From contig RBWT01000023.1 of NCBI GenBank assembly GCA_004010275.1, forward strand, positions 1 through 59,355: a stretch of 59,355 bases of DNA, written 5' to 3'. Below the pieces are notes generated by a model. The model was given only the letters and a program-made list of their open reading frames with translations, searched no databases and was not told where the DNA came from. This document shows positions 1-9,050 of this stretch, one piece after another. The position numbers and the translations under genes are program-made. The DNA is from Streptomyces huasconensis (GTDB lineage Bacteria; Actinomycetota; Actinomycetes; Streptomycetales; Streptomycetaceae). Numbering within the stretch: position 1 is the first letter of the stretch; every line of letters starts with the position of its first letter.

Positions 1-117
1 CACACAGCCCGCGCCACCTAACCCCGCGCCACAAAGCCCGCACCACCCAACCTCGCACCACCCAGCCCGCACCACAAAGCCCCCGCCACACAGCCCGGGC
101 CACTTAGCCCCCGCCCC
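1..117. repeat. Degenerate 14-15 bp tandem repeats
   Basis: The first 117 bases are about eight imperfect units of the type CACAAAGCCCGCAC / CACCCAGCCCGCAC / CACTTAGCCCCCGC, each 14-15 bp. No reading frame or known element explains them. They lie just upstream of the first gene, so they may be an intergenic minisatellite. Confidence 0.6.
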
Positions 118-152
118 CTTCGCAGGGCGCTTCCCTCACGCATTGGAGTCCC

Positions 153-1117
153 GTGACCGCCCCGTCAGCCCCCCGGCGCCCCGGCGCCGACGCCCTCGCC
201 CGTATCGGCCATCCCGTGCCGCCCGCGCACTCCGCCGACGCCTCGCCCCACGCGTTCCCCGACGGCGGCACATGGCGCACCGAGATCCCCTCCGTCGAGG
301 GGGCCGAGGCGCTCGCCGTCGTCCTCAAGGAGAGCGCGCGCCTGGACGTGCCCGTCCACCGGATCAGCCAGGGCAGCGGCGTCTGGATGCTCCGCGACGA
401 GGAGATCACCGAGATGGTGGAGTCCTGCGCCGAACGCGACATCGAGCTGTGCCTGTTCACGGGGCCGCGCGGCACCTGGGACATCGGCGGCTCGACCCGC
501 ACCGACTCCGGCGGCGGGGGCCTGCGCGCCCGCGGCCACGACGCGCTCGCGGGCTGCGTGGAGGACGCCGTGCGCGCCACCGAACTGGGCGTCATGTGCT
601 GCTCGTCGCCGACGAGGGCGTGCTGTGGACCCTGCACCGGCTCCGCGCCACCGGGGTGCTCCCCGCCGGCACCACCTTCAAGCTGTCCGCGCTGACCGGC
701 CCTGTCAACTCCGCCTCGTACGCGGTGTACGAGCGGCTCGGCGCCGACTCCCTGAACGTGCCGTCCGACCTGACCCCCGCCCACCTCACCGAGATCCGCC
801 GGGTCAGCCGGGCGCCGATGGACATGTACGTGGAGGCCCCCGACGACCTCGGCGGCTATGTCCGGATGTACGAGGTCGCCGAGCTGATCGCGCGGCGCCC
901 CGCTGTACGTGAAGTTCGGCCTCGCCAAGGCCACCGGCATCTACCCGTACGGCGCCCACCTGCGCGAGCACGCCCTCGCCACGGCCCGGGAGCGGGTCAG
1001 GCGCGGCCGTCTCGCCCTGGATCTGCTGGCCCGGCACGGCGCGGACGGCGGCATGTCGCCGCGCGGCTCGCGGCTGCGGGCGAGCAGTGCCGTTTCCCCG
1101 TCCCGGAAGGGGACTGA
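153..1117 (+). pseudogene. U32-peptidase-like TIM-barrel protein, frameshifted
   Basis: The likely start is GTG 153, with GGAG just upstream. A conserved-looking protein of about 320 residues is spread over two frames: 153 to about 590 (WRTEIPSVEGAEAL, HRISQGSGVWMLRDEE), about 590 to 897 (LLVADEGVLWTLHRLRATG, PMDMYVEAPDDLGGYVRMYE), then about 900 onward ([17 protein letters not shown]). It probably returns to the frame ending FPVPEGD at 1117, which means three indels. The overall look (SQGSGVWML, PMDMYVEAPDDLGG) resembles U32-peptidase-like barrel proteins of Streptomyces, but that family call comes from memory and the substrate is unknown. It ends 3 bp before the sugar-binding protein gene, so it is probably first in that operon. 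The frameshifts look like sequence errors because conservation continues across them. Confidence 0.55.
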
Positions 1118-1120
1118 CCC

Positions 1121-2230
1121 ATGCGCACCCGCACACTCGGCATCGCCGTCACCACCGCGCTGCTCGCCGTCTCGCTGACGGCCTGCGGCCAGGAGGCCAA
1201 GGGCGGCAGCCGCTACAAGCCGGCGGACGGCAAGGGCGGCACCATCGGCCTCGCCATGCCCACCAAGTCCTCCGAGCGGTGGATAGCCGACGGCAAGAAC
1301 ATGGCGGCGCAGTTCAAGAAGGCCGGTTACGACACCGACCTCCAGTACGGCGACGACAAGGTGGAGAACCAGGTCGCCCAGATCGAGAACATGATCACGA
1401 AGGGTCACCGGCTGCTGGTGGTCGCCGCGATCAACGGCTCGGCGCTCACCGACGTACTGAAGCGGGCGCACGACGCGGGCATCCCCGTGATCTCGTACGA
1501 CCGCCTCATCCTGGGCACGAAGAACGTGAACTATTACGCGTCGTTCGACAACGAACGCGTGGGGCGGCTCCAGGGCCAGTACCTCGTCGACAAGCTGAAG
1601 CTCGGCAAGCCCGACAAGAACGCCGACGACACGCGGTCCATCGAGCTGTTCGCGGGCGACCCGGACGACAACAACACCAAGTACTTCTGGAACGGCGCCA
1701 TGAAGGTGCTGAAGCCGTACTTCGAGACCGGTCAGCTCGTGGTGCGCAGCAAGCAGACGCGGCTGACCCAGGCCACGACGCTGAAGTGGGACGGCGGCAC
1801 GGCGCAGAAGCGCATGGACGACCTGATCAGCAGGAGCTACGGCGACCAGCGCGTCGACGCGGTCCTCTCCCCCTACGACGGGATCTCCATCGGCATCATC
1901 TCGGCACTCAAGAGCGCGGGGTACGGCAGCAAGAGCGAGCCGCTGCCGGTCATCACCGGGCAGGACGCCGAACTGGCGTCGGTGAAGTCGATCATGCGGG
2001 GCGAGCAGACGCAGACCGTGTTCAAGGACACGCGCAAGCTCGCCGCGCAGACGGTGAAGATGGGCGACGCGGTCCTCACCGGCAAGAAGGTCCAGGTCAA
2101 CAACACCAAGGACTACCACAACGGCGAGAAGACCGTGCCGGCCTTCCTTCTGGAGCCGGTCAGCGTCGACAAGTCCAACACCCGGCTCCTCGTGGACGAG
2201 GGGTACTTCACGGCAGGACAGCTGAAGTGA
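1121..2230 (+). CDS. chvE: Multiple-monosaccharide ABC transporter substrate-binding lipoprotein
   Basis: This 369-residue protein has a type II signal peptide ending in the lipobox LTAC-G at residues 20-24, so it is a surface lipoprotein. The mature part is a periplasmic-binding-protein type 1 fold of the ChvE/XylF class, with [18 protein letters not shown] and ISYDRLILG as sugar-pocket segments. Start ATG 1121 has a strong GGAAGGGGA site 8 bp upstream. Its stop overlaps the ATPase start by 4 bp (GTGA). The ChvE-GguA-GguB order matches transporters for monosaccharides such as L-arabinose, D-xylose and galactose. The flanking arabinan-degrading enzymes make L-arabinose the likeliest ligand, which is inference. 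Confidence 0.9.
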   Translation: MRTRTLGIAVTTALLAVSLTACGQEAKGGSRYKPADGKGGTIGLAMPTKSSERWIADGKNMAAQFKKAGYDTDLQYGDDKVENQVAQIENMITKGHRLLVVAAINGSALTDVLKRAHDAGIPVISYDRLILGTKNVNYYASFDNERVGRLQGQYLVDKLKLGKPDKNADDTRSIELFAGDPDDNNTKYFWNGAMKVLKPYFETGQLVVRSKQTRLTQATTLKWDGGTAQKRMDDLISRSYGDQRVDAVLSPYDGISIGIISALKSAGYGSKSEPLPVITGQDAELASVKSIMRGEQTQTVFKDTRKLAAQTVKMGDAVLTGKKVQVNNTKDYHNGEKTVPAFLLEPVSVDKSNTRLLVDEGYFTAGQLK

Positions 2231-3810
2231 GCGCCCCCATCCTGGAGATGCGCGGGATCACCAAGTCGTTCCCCGGCGTCAAGGCGCTCTCCGGCGTGGA
2301 CCTGACGGTGCGGCCCGGGGAGATCCACGCGATCTGCGGCGAGAACGGCGCCGGCAAGTCGACGCTGATGAAGGTCCTCAGCGGCGTGTACCCGCACGGC
2401 AGTTACGACGGCGAGATCCTCTTCGAGGGCGAGCCGGCGGCCTTCAAGGACATCCGGGACGGCGAGCGCCACGGCGTCGTGATCATCCACCAGGAACTGG
2501 CGCTGGTCCCCTACCTGTCGATCGCCGAGAACATCTTCCTCGGCAACGAACAGACCCGGCGCGGCTTCATCGACTGGAACGACACCCTGCGCCGGGCGAA
2601 GACCCTGCTCCAGCGGGTCGGGCTGCGCGAGAACCCGCAGACACCGGTCTCCGACATCGGCGTGGGCAAGCAGCAGCTCGTGGAGATCGCCAAGGCCCTG
2701 TCGAAGGAGGTGAAGCTGCTCATCCTCGACGAGCCGACGGCCGCGCTCAACGACGAGGACAGCGCGAAACTGCTCGACCTGATCGTGGAACTGCGCGAGC
2801 AGGGCATCTCCAGCATCGTCATCTCGCACAAGCTGAACGAGATCCGGCAGATCACCGACACCGTGACCATCCTGCGCGACGGCCGCACCATCGAGTCGCT
2901 GACGGTACGCCAGACTCCCGCGCACGAGCCGGAGTTGTCGGAGGACCGGATCATCCGGGGCATGGTCGGCCGCGACCTCGACCACCGCTTCCCCGCGCGC
3001 ACGCCGTACGAGGGCGCGGACGCGGGCGAACTCGCCCTGGCCGTGGAGGGCTGGACGGTGCGGCACCCCGTCGACCACCAGCGCACGGTCGTCGACGACG
3101 TGTCGCTGACGGTGCGGCGCGGCGAGATCGTCGGCATCGCGGGCCTGATGGGCGCGGGCCGCACCGAACTCGCCATGTCCGTCTTCGGGCGCTCCTACGG
3201 GCAGTACGTCGCCGGAACCGTGGCGGTGAACGGCCGCCCGGTGGTGACCAAGACGGTCCCGGCGGCGGTCGAGGCGGGCATCGCGTACGTCACCGAGGAC
3301 CGCAAGCGCTACGGCCTGAACCTCATCGACAACATCAACCGCAACGTCTCGCTGGCCTCACTGCCGGGGATGCGGCGGCGCGGCGGCCTCGGCGGCTTCG
3401 TTGACGAACACCACGAGCGGCAGGTCTCCGAGCGCTACCGCGCGTCGATGAACATCAAGACCCCCACCGTCTTCGAGCAGGTGGGCCGGCTCTCCGGCGG
3501 CAATCAGCAGAAAGTCGTACTGAGCAAGTGGATTCACGCCGACCCCGAGGTGCTGATCCTCGACGAGCCGACGCGCGGCATCGACGTGGGCGCCAAGTAC
3601 GAGATCTACACCGTCATCGACCGGCTCGCGGCGCAGGGCAAGGCGGTCCTGTTCATCTCCTCGGAGCTGCCGGAGCTGCTCGGCATGTGCGACCGGATCT
3701 ACACGATGGCCGAGGGCCGCCTGACCGGCGAGGTCACGCGCGCGGAAGCCACCCAGGAAGTCCTGATGCGCCATATGACCCAGACCAGAAGCACCGGAAG
3801 CAAGAGCTGA
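2227..3810 (+). CDS. mmsA: Multiple-monosaccharide ABC transporter ATP-binding protein
   Basis: This is a 527-residue double-cassette ATPase of the RbsA/XylG/GguA type, which energises monosaccharide import with the permease downstream. The first cassette has Walker [10 protein letters not shown] and Walker [12 protein letters not shown]. The second has the degenerate P-loop [10 protein letters not shown] usual for this class, signature [14 protein letters not shown] and [15 protein letters not shown]. The open frame extends upstream to 1087, but only GTG 2227 is sensible: it overlaps the stop of the binding protein (GTGA) and starts the first conserved strand ([18 protein letters not shown]). 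Length is normal for the family and the gene is intact. Confidence 0.95.
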   Translation: MSAPILEMRGITKSFPGVKALSGVDLTVRPGEIHAICGENGAGKSTLMKVLSGVYPHGSYDGEILFEGEPAAFKDIRDGERHGVVIIHQELALVPYLSIAENIFLGNEQTRRGFIDWNDTLRRAKTLLQRVGLRENPQTPVSDIGVGKQQLVEIAKALSKEVKLLILDEPTAALNDEDSAKLLDLIVELREQGISSIVISHKLNEIRQITDTVTILRDGRTIESLTVRQTPAHEPELSEDRIIRGMVGRDLDHRFPARTPYEGADAGELALAVEGWTVRHPVDHQRTVVDDVSLTVRRGEIVGIAGLMGAGRTELAMSVFGRSYGQYVAGTVAVNGRPVVTKTVPAAVEAGIAYVTEDRKRYGLNLIDNINRNVSLASLPGMRRRGGLGGFVDEHHERQVSERYRASMNIKTPTVFEQVGRLSGGNQQKVVLSKWIHADPEVLILDEPTRGIDVGAKYEIYTVIDRLAAQGKAVLFISSELPELLGMCDRIYTMAEGRLTGEVTRAEATQEVLMRHMTQTRSTGSKS

Positions 3811-3817
3811 GGCCGCC

Positions 3818-5050
3818 ATGACCACCACGACCACTCCGCCGCGGGACCCGTCCTCCGCGCCACCGCCCGCCGTGCGGTCGGCCGGCGCGCTGCTGCTGGA
3901 CAGCATGCGCTCCAACATGCGCCAGTACGGCATGCTCATCGCCCTGGCCTTCATCGTCGTCCTGTTCCAGATCTGGACCGACGGCACGCTGCTGCTGCCG
4001 AACAACGTCTCCAACCTGATCCAGCAGAACGGCTACATCCTCATCCTGGCCATCGGCATGATGATCGTCATCATCGCGGGCCACATCGACCTGTCCGTCG
4101 GCTCGCTGGTCGCCTTCGTCGGCGCCATGTCGGCGGTGATGATGGTCAAGCACGACATGCCGTGGGTGCTCGCCCTCGTCCTGTCGCTGCTGATCGGCGC
4201 GGTCGCCGGTGCCTGGCAGGGCTTCTTCATCGCGTACGTCGGCATCCCGTCGTTCATCGTGACGCTGGCCGGCATGCTGCTCTTCCGTGGTCTCACCCAG
4301 ATCGTCCTGGAGGGGCAGTCGCTGGCCCCCTTCCCCGACGGCTTCCAGAACATCGCCAAGGGCTTCATCCCGGAGATGGGCCCGTACACGCAGTACCACA
4401 ACCCGACGTTGCTCCTCGGGCTCGCCACCATCGTCTTCCTGCTCCTGCGCGAGTGGCGGGACCGCAAGCGGCAGCTGGCGTTCGAGCTGGACGTCCTGCC
4501 CACCGGGCTGTGGGCGGCCAAGTGCGTGGCGATGACGGCGGCCGTCGTGGCGTTCACGCTGACCCTTGCCAGCTTCCACGGCGTGCCGGTCGTCATGCTC
4601 ATCATGTGCGCGCTGCTCCTCGTGCTCGGCCATGTGATGCGCAACGCCGTCGTGGGCCGCCACGTGTACGCGCTCGGCGGCAACAAGGCCGCCGCCAAGC
4701 TCTCCGGCGTCAAGGACAAGCGCGTCACCTTCCTGGTCTTCGTCAACATGGGCGTCCTCGCGGCCCTCGCGGGCTGTGTCTACGCGGCCCGCCTCAACGC
4801 GGGCACCCCGCAGGCCGGCCTGAACTTCGAACTGGAGGCGATCGCGGCCTCGTTCATCGGCGGCGCCTCGATGAGCGGCGGCGTCGGCACGGTGATGGGC
4901 GCGGTCATCGGCGGCCTGGTGCTCGGCGTGCTCAACAACGGCATGTCGCTGGTCGGCATCGGCACGGACTACCAGCAGGTCATCAAGGGTCTCGTGCTGC
5001 TCGCCGCGGTCGGCTTCGACGTCTGGAACAAGCGCAAGGTCGGCCGGTAA
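3818..5050 (+). CDS. mmsB: Multiple-monosaccharide ABC transporter permease
   Basis: This 410-residue multi-span membrane protein of the RbsC/XylH/GguB (BPD_transp_2) family forms the channel of the sugar importer. Visible marks are a hydrophilic start, then QQNGYILILAIGMMIVIIAGH, HIDLSVGSLVAFVGA, the conserved VGRHVYALGGNKAAAKLSG loop, and the C-terminal FIGGASMSGGVGTVMGAVIGG. It lies 7 bp after the ATPase gene with GAGG before ATG 3818. Length fits the GguB type, which is longer than RbsC. It is intact and the third component of the operon. Confidence 0.95.
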   Translation: MTTTTTPPRDPSSAPPPAVRSAGALLLDSMRSNMRQYGMLIALAFIVVLFQIWTDGTLLLPNNVSNLIQQNGYILILAIGMMIVIIAGHIDLSVGSLVAFVGAMSAVMMVKHDMPWVLALVLSLLIGAVAGAWQGFFIAYVGIPSFIVTLAGMLLFRGLTQIVLEGQSLAPFPDGFQNIAKGFIPEMGPYTQYHNPTLLLGLATIVFLLLREWRDRKRQLAFELDVLPTGLWAAKCVAMTAAVVAFTLTLASFHGVPVVMLIMCALLLVLGHVMRNAVVGRHVYALGGNKAAAKLSGVKDKRVTFLVFVNMGVLAALAGCVYAARLNAGTPQAGLNFELEAIAASFIGGASMSGGVGTVMGAVIGGLVLGVLNNGMSLVGIGTDYQQVIKGLVLLAAVGFDVWNKRKVGR

Positions 5051-5085
5051 CCCCCTCTTTCCACCTTCCGGAACAGGAGCTGTAC

Positions 5086-6254
5086 ATGGATACGAGCAGA
5101 CGCACCGTCCTGGCCACCGCCGCCGCGGCCGGTCTCACCGCCGCCGTCGCCGGCACCTCGTACGCGTCGTCGGAAGGCGGCGGGAACGTGCGGTTCGCGA
5201 AGCCCACCAAGGAGCTCTTCGGCACGCTCGCCGACGGCACGAAGGTCCACCGCTGGTCGCTGGCGAACGGCGGCACGCGGCTGAAGGTCCTCTCCTACGG
5301 CGGCATCGTCCAGTCCCTCGAACTGCCGACCGGCACGGCCGCTACCGCAACGTCTCCCTCGGGTACGACACGATCGAGGCGTACGCGGCGGGCACGACGT
5401 TCTTCGGCGCGCTGATCGGCCGCTACGGCAACCGCATCGCCCGCGGCCGCTTCACCCTGGACGGCAGGACACACCAGCTCTCCGTGAACGACGGGGAGAA
5501 CAGCCTGCACGGCGGCGCCAAGGGGTTCGACACCCGGGTGTGGGACGTGGAGCCGTTCACGGACGCCTCCGGGGTCGGCCTGGTGCTGCGGTATGTGAGC
5601 GCCGACGGCGAGATGGGCTACCCGGGGACGCTGCGGGTGAAGGTCACGTACACCCTCACCGCGCGCGGCGACTGGCGGATCGACTACGCGGCGCGGACCG
5701 ACAAGGCCACCGTCGTCAACCTCACCAACCACACGTACTACAACCTCGCGGGCGAGGGCAGCGGCGACATCTACGGGCATGAACTGTCGCTCAAGGCGAG
5801 CCGGTTCACGCCGACCGACTCCGGCCTGATCCCCACGGGAGAGCTGGCGAAGGTGGCGGGCACGCCGTTCGACTTCCGGCGGGCCAAGACGGTCGGCGAG
5901 GACATCCGCGCCGCGCACCCGCAGCTGGTGACCGCCAAGGGGTACGACCACAACTGGGTCCTGGACAAGGGGATCACGGACCGCCCCGAGCACTTCGCGA
6001 CGCTGCGGGACCCGGAGTCGGGCCGCACGATGCGGATCGCCACGACGGAGCCGGGTGTGCAGTTCTACTCCGGCAACTTCCTGGACGGCACCCTGACCGG
6101 CCCCTCGGGCCGCACCTACCGTCAGGGCGACGGCCTGTGCCTGGAGACCCAGCACTTCCCGGACTCCCCGAACCAGCCGTCGTTCCCCTCGACGGTGCTG
6201 CGCCCCGGCGACACCTACCGGTCGAGCACGGTGCACAGCTTCTCGGCGCGCTGA
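5086..6254 (+). pseudogene. galM: Secreted aldose 1-epimerase (galactose mutarotase), one frameshift
   Basis: The protein starts at ATG 5086, 35 bp after mmsB, with AGGAG upstream. The N-terminus has a twin-arginine signal (TSRRTVLATAAAAG) ending near SYASS, so the enzyme is probably exported by Tat. Mutarotase motifs follow: YGGIVQSLELP, ALIGRYGNRIARG, NDGENSLHGG (substrate loop), VNLTNHTYYNLAG (catalytic His) and GVQFYSGNFLDG (catalytic-Glu region as in GalM). The first motif is in one frame and the rest in another. Adding one C at about 5327 restores LELPDRHGRYRNVSLGYD exactly, so a sequencing deletion is likely. The role would be to equilibrate sugar anomers before import by the adjacent transporter. 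Confidence 0.85.
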
Positions 6255-6267
6255 GCGGGCGGGGCGG

Positions 6268-7368
6268 CTACCTCTGCCGCCCCAGGTCCGGCACCGGCCC
6301 GTCCGGCACGGGCACACCGAAGTCAGGGGTGCCGTCCGCGTTCCAGTTCAGGCGCTGGACGCGGGTGTGCCGGTTCGGGTCGTTCAGCGGGTCGCCGACG
6401 ATGTCCTTGTACGGGCGGGCGTGGTAGACGAGGACGTCGGTGCGGCCGTCCTCGGCGACGGTGAAGGAGTTGTGGCCGGGGCCGTACTGCCTGGTCCTGT
6501 CGTCACTGGTGAAGACCGGCCGCGGCGACTTGGTCCAGGACCTCGGGTCCATCAGGTCGCTGCCGGCCTCGGCGGTGAGCAGGCCCATGCAGTAGTTGGC
6601 GTCGGTGGCACTCGCCGAGTACGTCATGAAGACGCGGCCGTTGCGCTGGAGGAACGAGGCGCCCTCGTTCACCTTGAAGCCGACGCGCTCCCAGTCGTAC
6701 TCGGGTGTGGTGAGCCGCACTTGAGGCCCCGTCAGCGTCCAGGGATCGGCCATCCGGGAGAGGAAGACGCCCGTGTTGCTGTCCGTGCCGGGCTCGTGCT
6801 GCGCCCACGACAGGTAGCGCGATCCCTGGTACGTGAAGGTGGTGGCGTCGAGCGAGAACGTGTCCCAGGCCGTGGCGATCCGCCCCTTCTCCACCCAGGT
6901 GCCCTTGAACGGGTCGCGGTGGGAGTTCTCCAGGACCCACATGCGAATCTTCCACACGTCGTGGGCGGGCGCGGCGGCGAAGTAGACGTACCACTTGCCG
7001 TCGATGTGGTGGATCTCCGGCGCCCAGATGTGCGCCGCCATGTCACCGCTGGTGTGGCGCCGCCATACGACGGCCTCCTCGGCGGTGGCGATGCCGTGCA
7101 GGGTGCGGGAGCGGCGCAGGATGACGCGGTCGTACTCGGGGGCGGTGGCGGTGAAGTAGTAGCGGCCGTCGCGGTGGCGGTGGATGTGGGGGTCGGCGCG
7201 GTTCGGGACGAGGGGGTTGGTGGGCCGGGCGGCCTTGACGGCTTCCGGCACGGCGGCGCGGGCACCGCCCTGGGCGGCGGCGAGAACGCCGACCGCGCGG
7301 CTGTCCGCCGCCAGGGAGCCTTTCAACAGTGTTCTGCGGAGCGGGAGTTCGTGGTCGTGGTGGCTCAT
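6268..7368 (-). CDS. Secreted GH43 exo-1,5-alpha-L-arabinofuranosidase-type enzyme
   Basis: This 366-residue glycoside hydrolase of family 43 has a five-bladed beta-propeller fold. The N-terminus carries a Tat-like signal (PLRRTLLKGSL, ending around ARAAVP). Catalytic elements seen are the general-base Asp in NRADPHIHRHRDG, the WAPEIHHIDGKWYVYFAA blade, and the acid Glu in KVNEGASF. The sequence resembles the GH43 subfamily 26 enzymes of Streptomyces that release L-arabinose from the ends of arabinan. Start ATG 7368 follows AAAGG. It converges with the epimerase gene across 13 bp. Its neighbours, two GH51 enzymes and an arabinose-type importer, fit arabinan use. Confidence 0.88.
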   Translation of the reverse strand: MSHHDHELPLRRTLLKGSLAADSRAVGVLAAAQGGARAAVPEAVKAARPTNPLVPNRADPHIHRHRDGRYYFTATAPEYDRVILRRSRTLHGIATAEEAVVWRRHTSGDMAAHIWAPEIHHIDGKWYVYFAAAPAHDVWKIRMWVLENSHRDPFKGTWVEKGRIATAWDTFSLDATTFTYQGSRYLSWAQHEPGTDSNTGVFLSRMADPWTLTGPQVRLTTPEYDWERVGFKVNEGASFLQRNGRVFMTYSASATDANYCMGLLTAEAGSDLMDPRSWTKSPRPVFTSDDRTRQYGPGHNSFTVAEDGRTDVLVYHARPYKDIVGDPLNDPNRHTRVQRLNWNADGTPDFGVPVPDGPVPDLGRQR

Positions 7369-7492
7369 GTGTCTGCCTTTCGGAGGTGGTGGGGCTGATC
7401 GGGGTGACGGTGCCGGTCGCGTGGAGGCGGTACGTGCCCGCCCAGGGCGCGGACCATGGTGGCGGGAGGGTGCGGCGCACGCTCCCCGCGGC

Positions 7493-9007
7493 TCAGGCCA
7501 GCCTGATCACGTTCCAGGACAGGGGCTCCAGGGTCGCGGTCAGGACGCCTTCGCCGAGCCGCGCGCCCGCCACGTCGTGCGGGGTGACGCGCTCCGGGTC
7601 GTCCAGGGTGTTGCGGGCCTCGGGGTCCGCGTCGGCCACGGCGGTGTGCTCGACGACCATGGTCAAATCCATGCCGAGCAGCGTGACTTCGAGGGGCAGA
7701 GGCTCGGTCTGGCCGCGGTTGACGGCGAAGACGGTGACGGTGCCGTCTTCGGCCCGTACCGCCGTGGCGTGCAGCAGAGGCACCGCGCCGAATTTCGCCG
7801 TGTCGTACGTCGGTGCGTCCACGCGCACGTCGAGGACCCGGCCGCGGCCGTGCCGGGAGGCCTGCGCGAAGGGGTGGAACGTCGTCTGGCGCCAGGCCGG
7901 GCCGCCCGGTTCGGTGAGGATGGGCGCGATGACGTTGACGAGCTGGGCGAGGCAGGCGATCGTCACCCGGTCGGCGTGGCGCAGCAGGGCGATCAGCAGC
8001 GAGCCGAGGACGACGGCGTCGGTGACGGTGTAGTTGTCCTCCAGGAGGCGCGGGGCCTCCTGCCAGTCCTCCTCCGGTTGGAGCGCGGTGCGCCGCTGGT
8101 ACCAGACGTTCCACTCGTCGAAGGAGAGGTTGATCCGCTTCGTGGATTTGAGGCGCGCGCCGATGTGGTCGCAGGTGGCGACGGCGGTCTCGATGAAGGA
8201 CTCCATGTCGACGGCCGAGGCGAGGAAGGAGTCGCGGTCGCCGTCGGTCTCCTCGTAGTAGGCGTGCAGCGAGATGTGGTCGACGAGGTCGTACGTCTCG
8301 GCGAGGACGGTCGCCTCCCAGGCCGCGAAGGTCTCCATGGACCGGCCGGAGGAGCCGCAGGCGACGAGTTCCAGGGCCGGGTCGATCTGCCGCATGGCGC
8401 GGGCCGTCTCGGCGGCGAGGCGGCCGTACTCCTCGGCGGTCTTGTGCCCGGTCTGCCAGGGCCCGTCCATCTCGTTGCCGAGGCACCAGAGCCGGATGCC
8501 GTAGGGGTCCTTGTCGCCATGGGCGGCGCGCAGGTCGGAAAGGGCCGTGCCCGAGGGGTGGTTGGCGTACTCCTGGAGTTCGATGGCCTCGGCCACTCCT
8601 CTGGTGCCGAGGTTGACGGCCATCATCGGCTCCGCCTGCGGGCCGACCGCGCGGACGAAGCGGATGAACTCGGAGAGGCCGAAGCGGTGGGACTCCGTGG
8701 AGCGCCAGGCGAGGTCGAGCCGGCGCGGCCGTTGGTCGACGGGGCCGACGGAGTCCTCCCACTTGTGGCCCGAGACGAAGTTGCCGCCGGGGTAGCGGAT
8801 GGCGGTGACGCCCAGTTCGCGGATGAGATCGAGGACGTCGCCGCGCAGGCCCGCCCCGTCCGCCGTGGGGTGGCCCGGCTCGTGGATGCCGGTGTAGACG
8901 CAGCGGCCGAGGTGTTCGACGAAGGAGCCGAAGAGCCGCGGGTCGACGTCGCCGACGGCGAAGTCCGGGTGGAGGGTGAAGCGGGCGGGGCGGGCGGAGC
9001 GCGTCAT
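7493..9007 (-). CDS. Intracellular alpha-N-arabinofuranosidase, GH51
   Basis: This intact 504-residue GH51 enzyme has no signal peptide, so it should act on imported arabino-oligosaccharides in the cytoplasm. The TIM-barrel part shows VDPRLFGSFVEHLGRCVYTG near the start, AIRYPGGNFVSGHKWED, the acid/base Glu in RLWCLGNEMDGPWQTG, and the nucleophile Glu in INLSFDEWNVWY. The C-terminal beta-sandwich domain ends LSWNVIRLA. Start ATG 9007 follows TAGGA. Length and architecture match the standard Streptomyces enzyme. It lies between the secreted GH43 and secreted GH51 genes, all on the same strand. Confidence 0.93.
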   Translation of the reverse strand: MTRSARPARFTLHPDFAVGDVDPRLFGSFVEHLGRCVYTGIHEPGHPTADGAGLRGDVLDLIRELGVTAIRYPGGNFVSGHKWEDSVGPVDQRPRRLDLAWRSTESHRFGLSEFIRFVRAVGPQAEPMMAVNLGTRGVAEAIELQEYANHPSGTALSDLRAAHGDKDPYGIRLWCLGNEMDGPWQTGHKTAEEYGRLAAETARAMRQIDPALELVACGSSGRSMETFAAWEATVLAETYDLVDHISLHAYYEETDGDRDSFLASAVDMESFIETAVATCDHIGARLKSTKRINLSFDEWNVWYQRRTALQPEEDWQEAPRLLEDNYTVTDAVVLGSLLIALLRHADRVTIACLAQLVNVIAPILTEPGGPAWRQTTFHPFAQASRHGRGRVLDVRVDAPTYDTAKFGAVPLLHATAVRAEDGTVTVFAVNRGQTEPLPLEVTLLGMDLTMVVEHTAVADADPEARNTLDDPERVTPHDVAGARLGEGVLTATLEPLSWNVIRLA

Positions 9008-9050
9008 GGGTTCCTAAACAGGCCGTCCGGGCCGGGCGGTTCGGAGTGCG

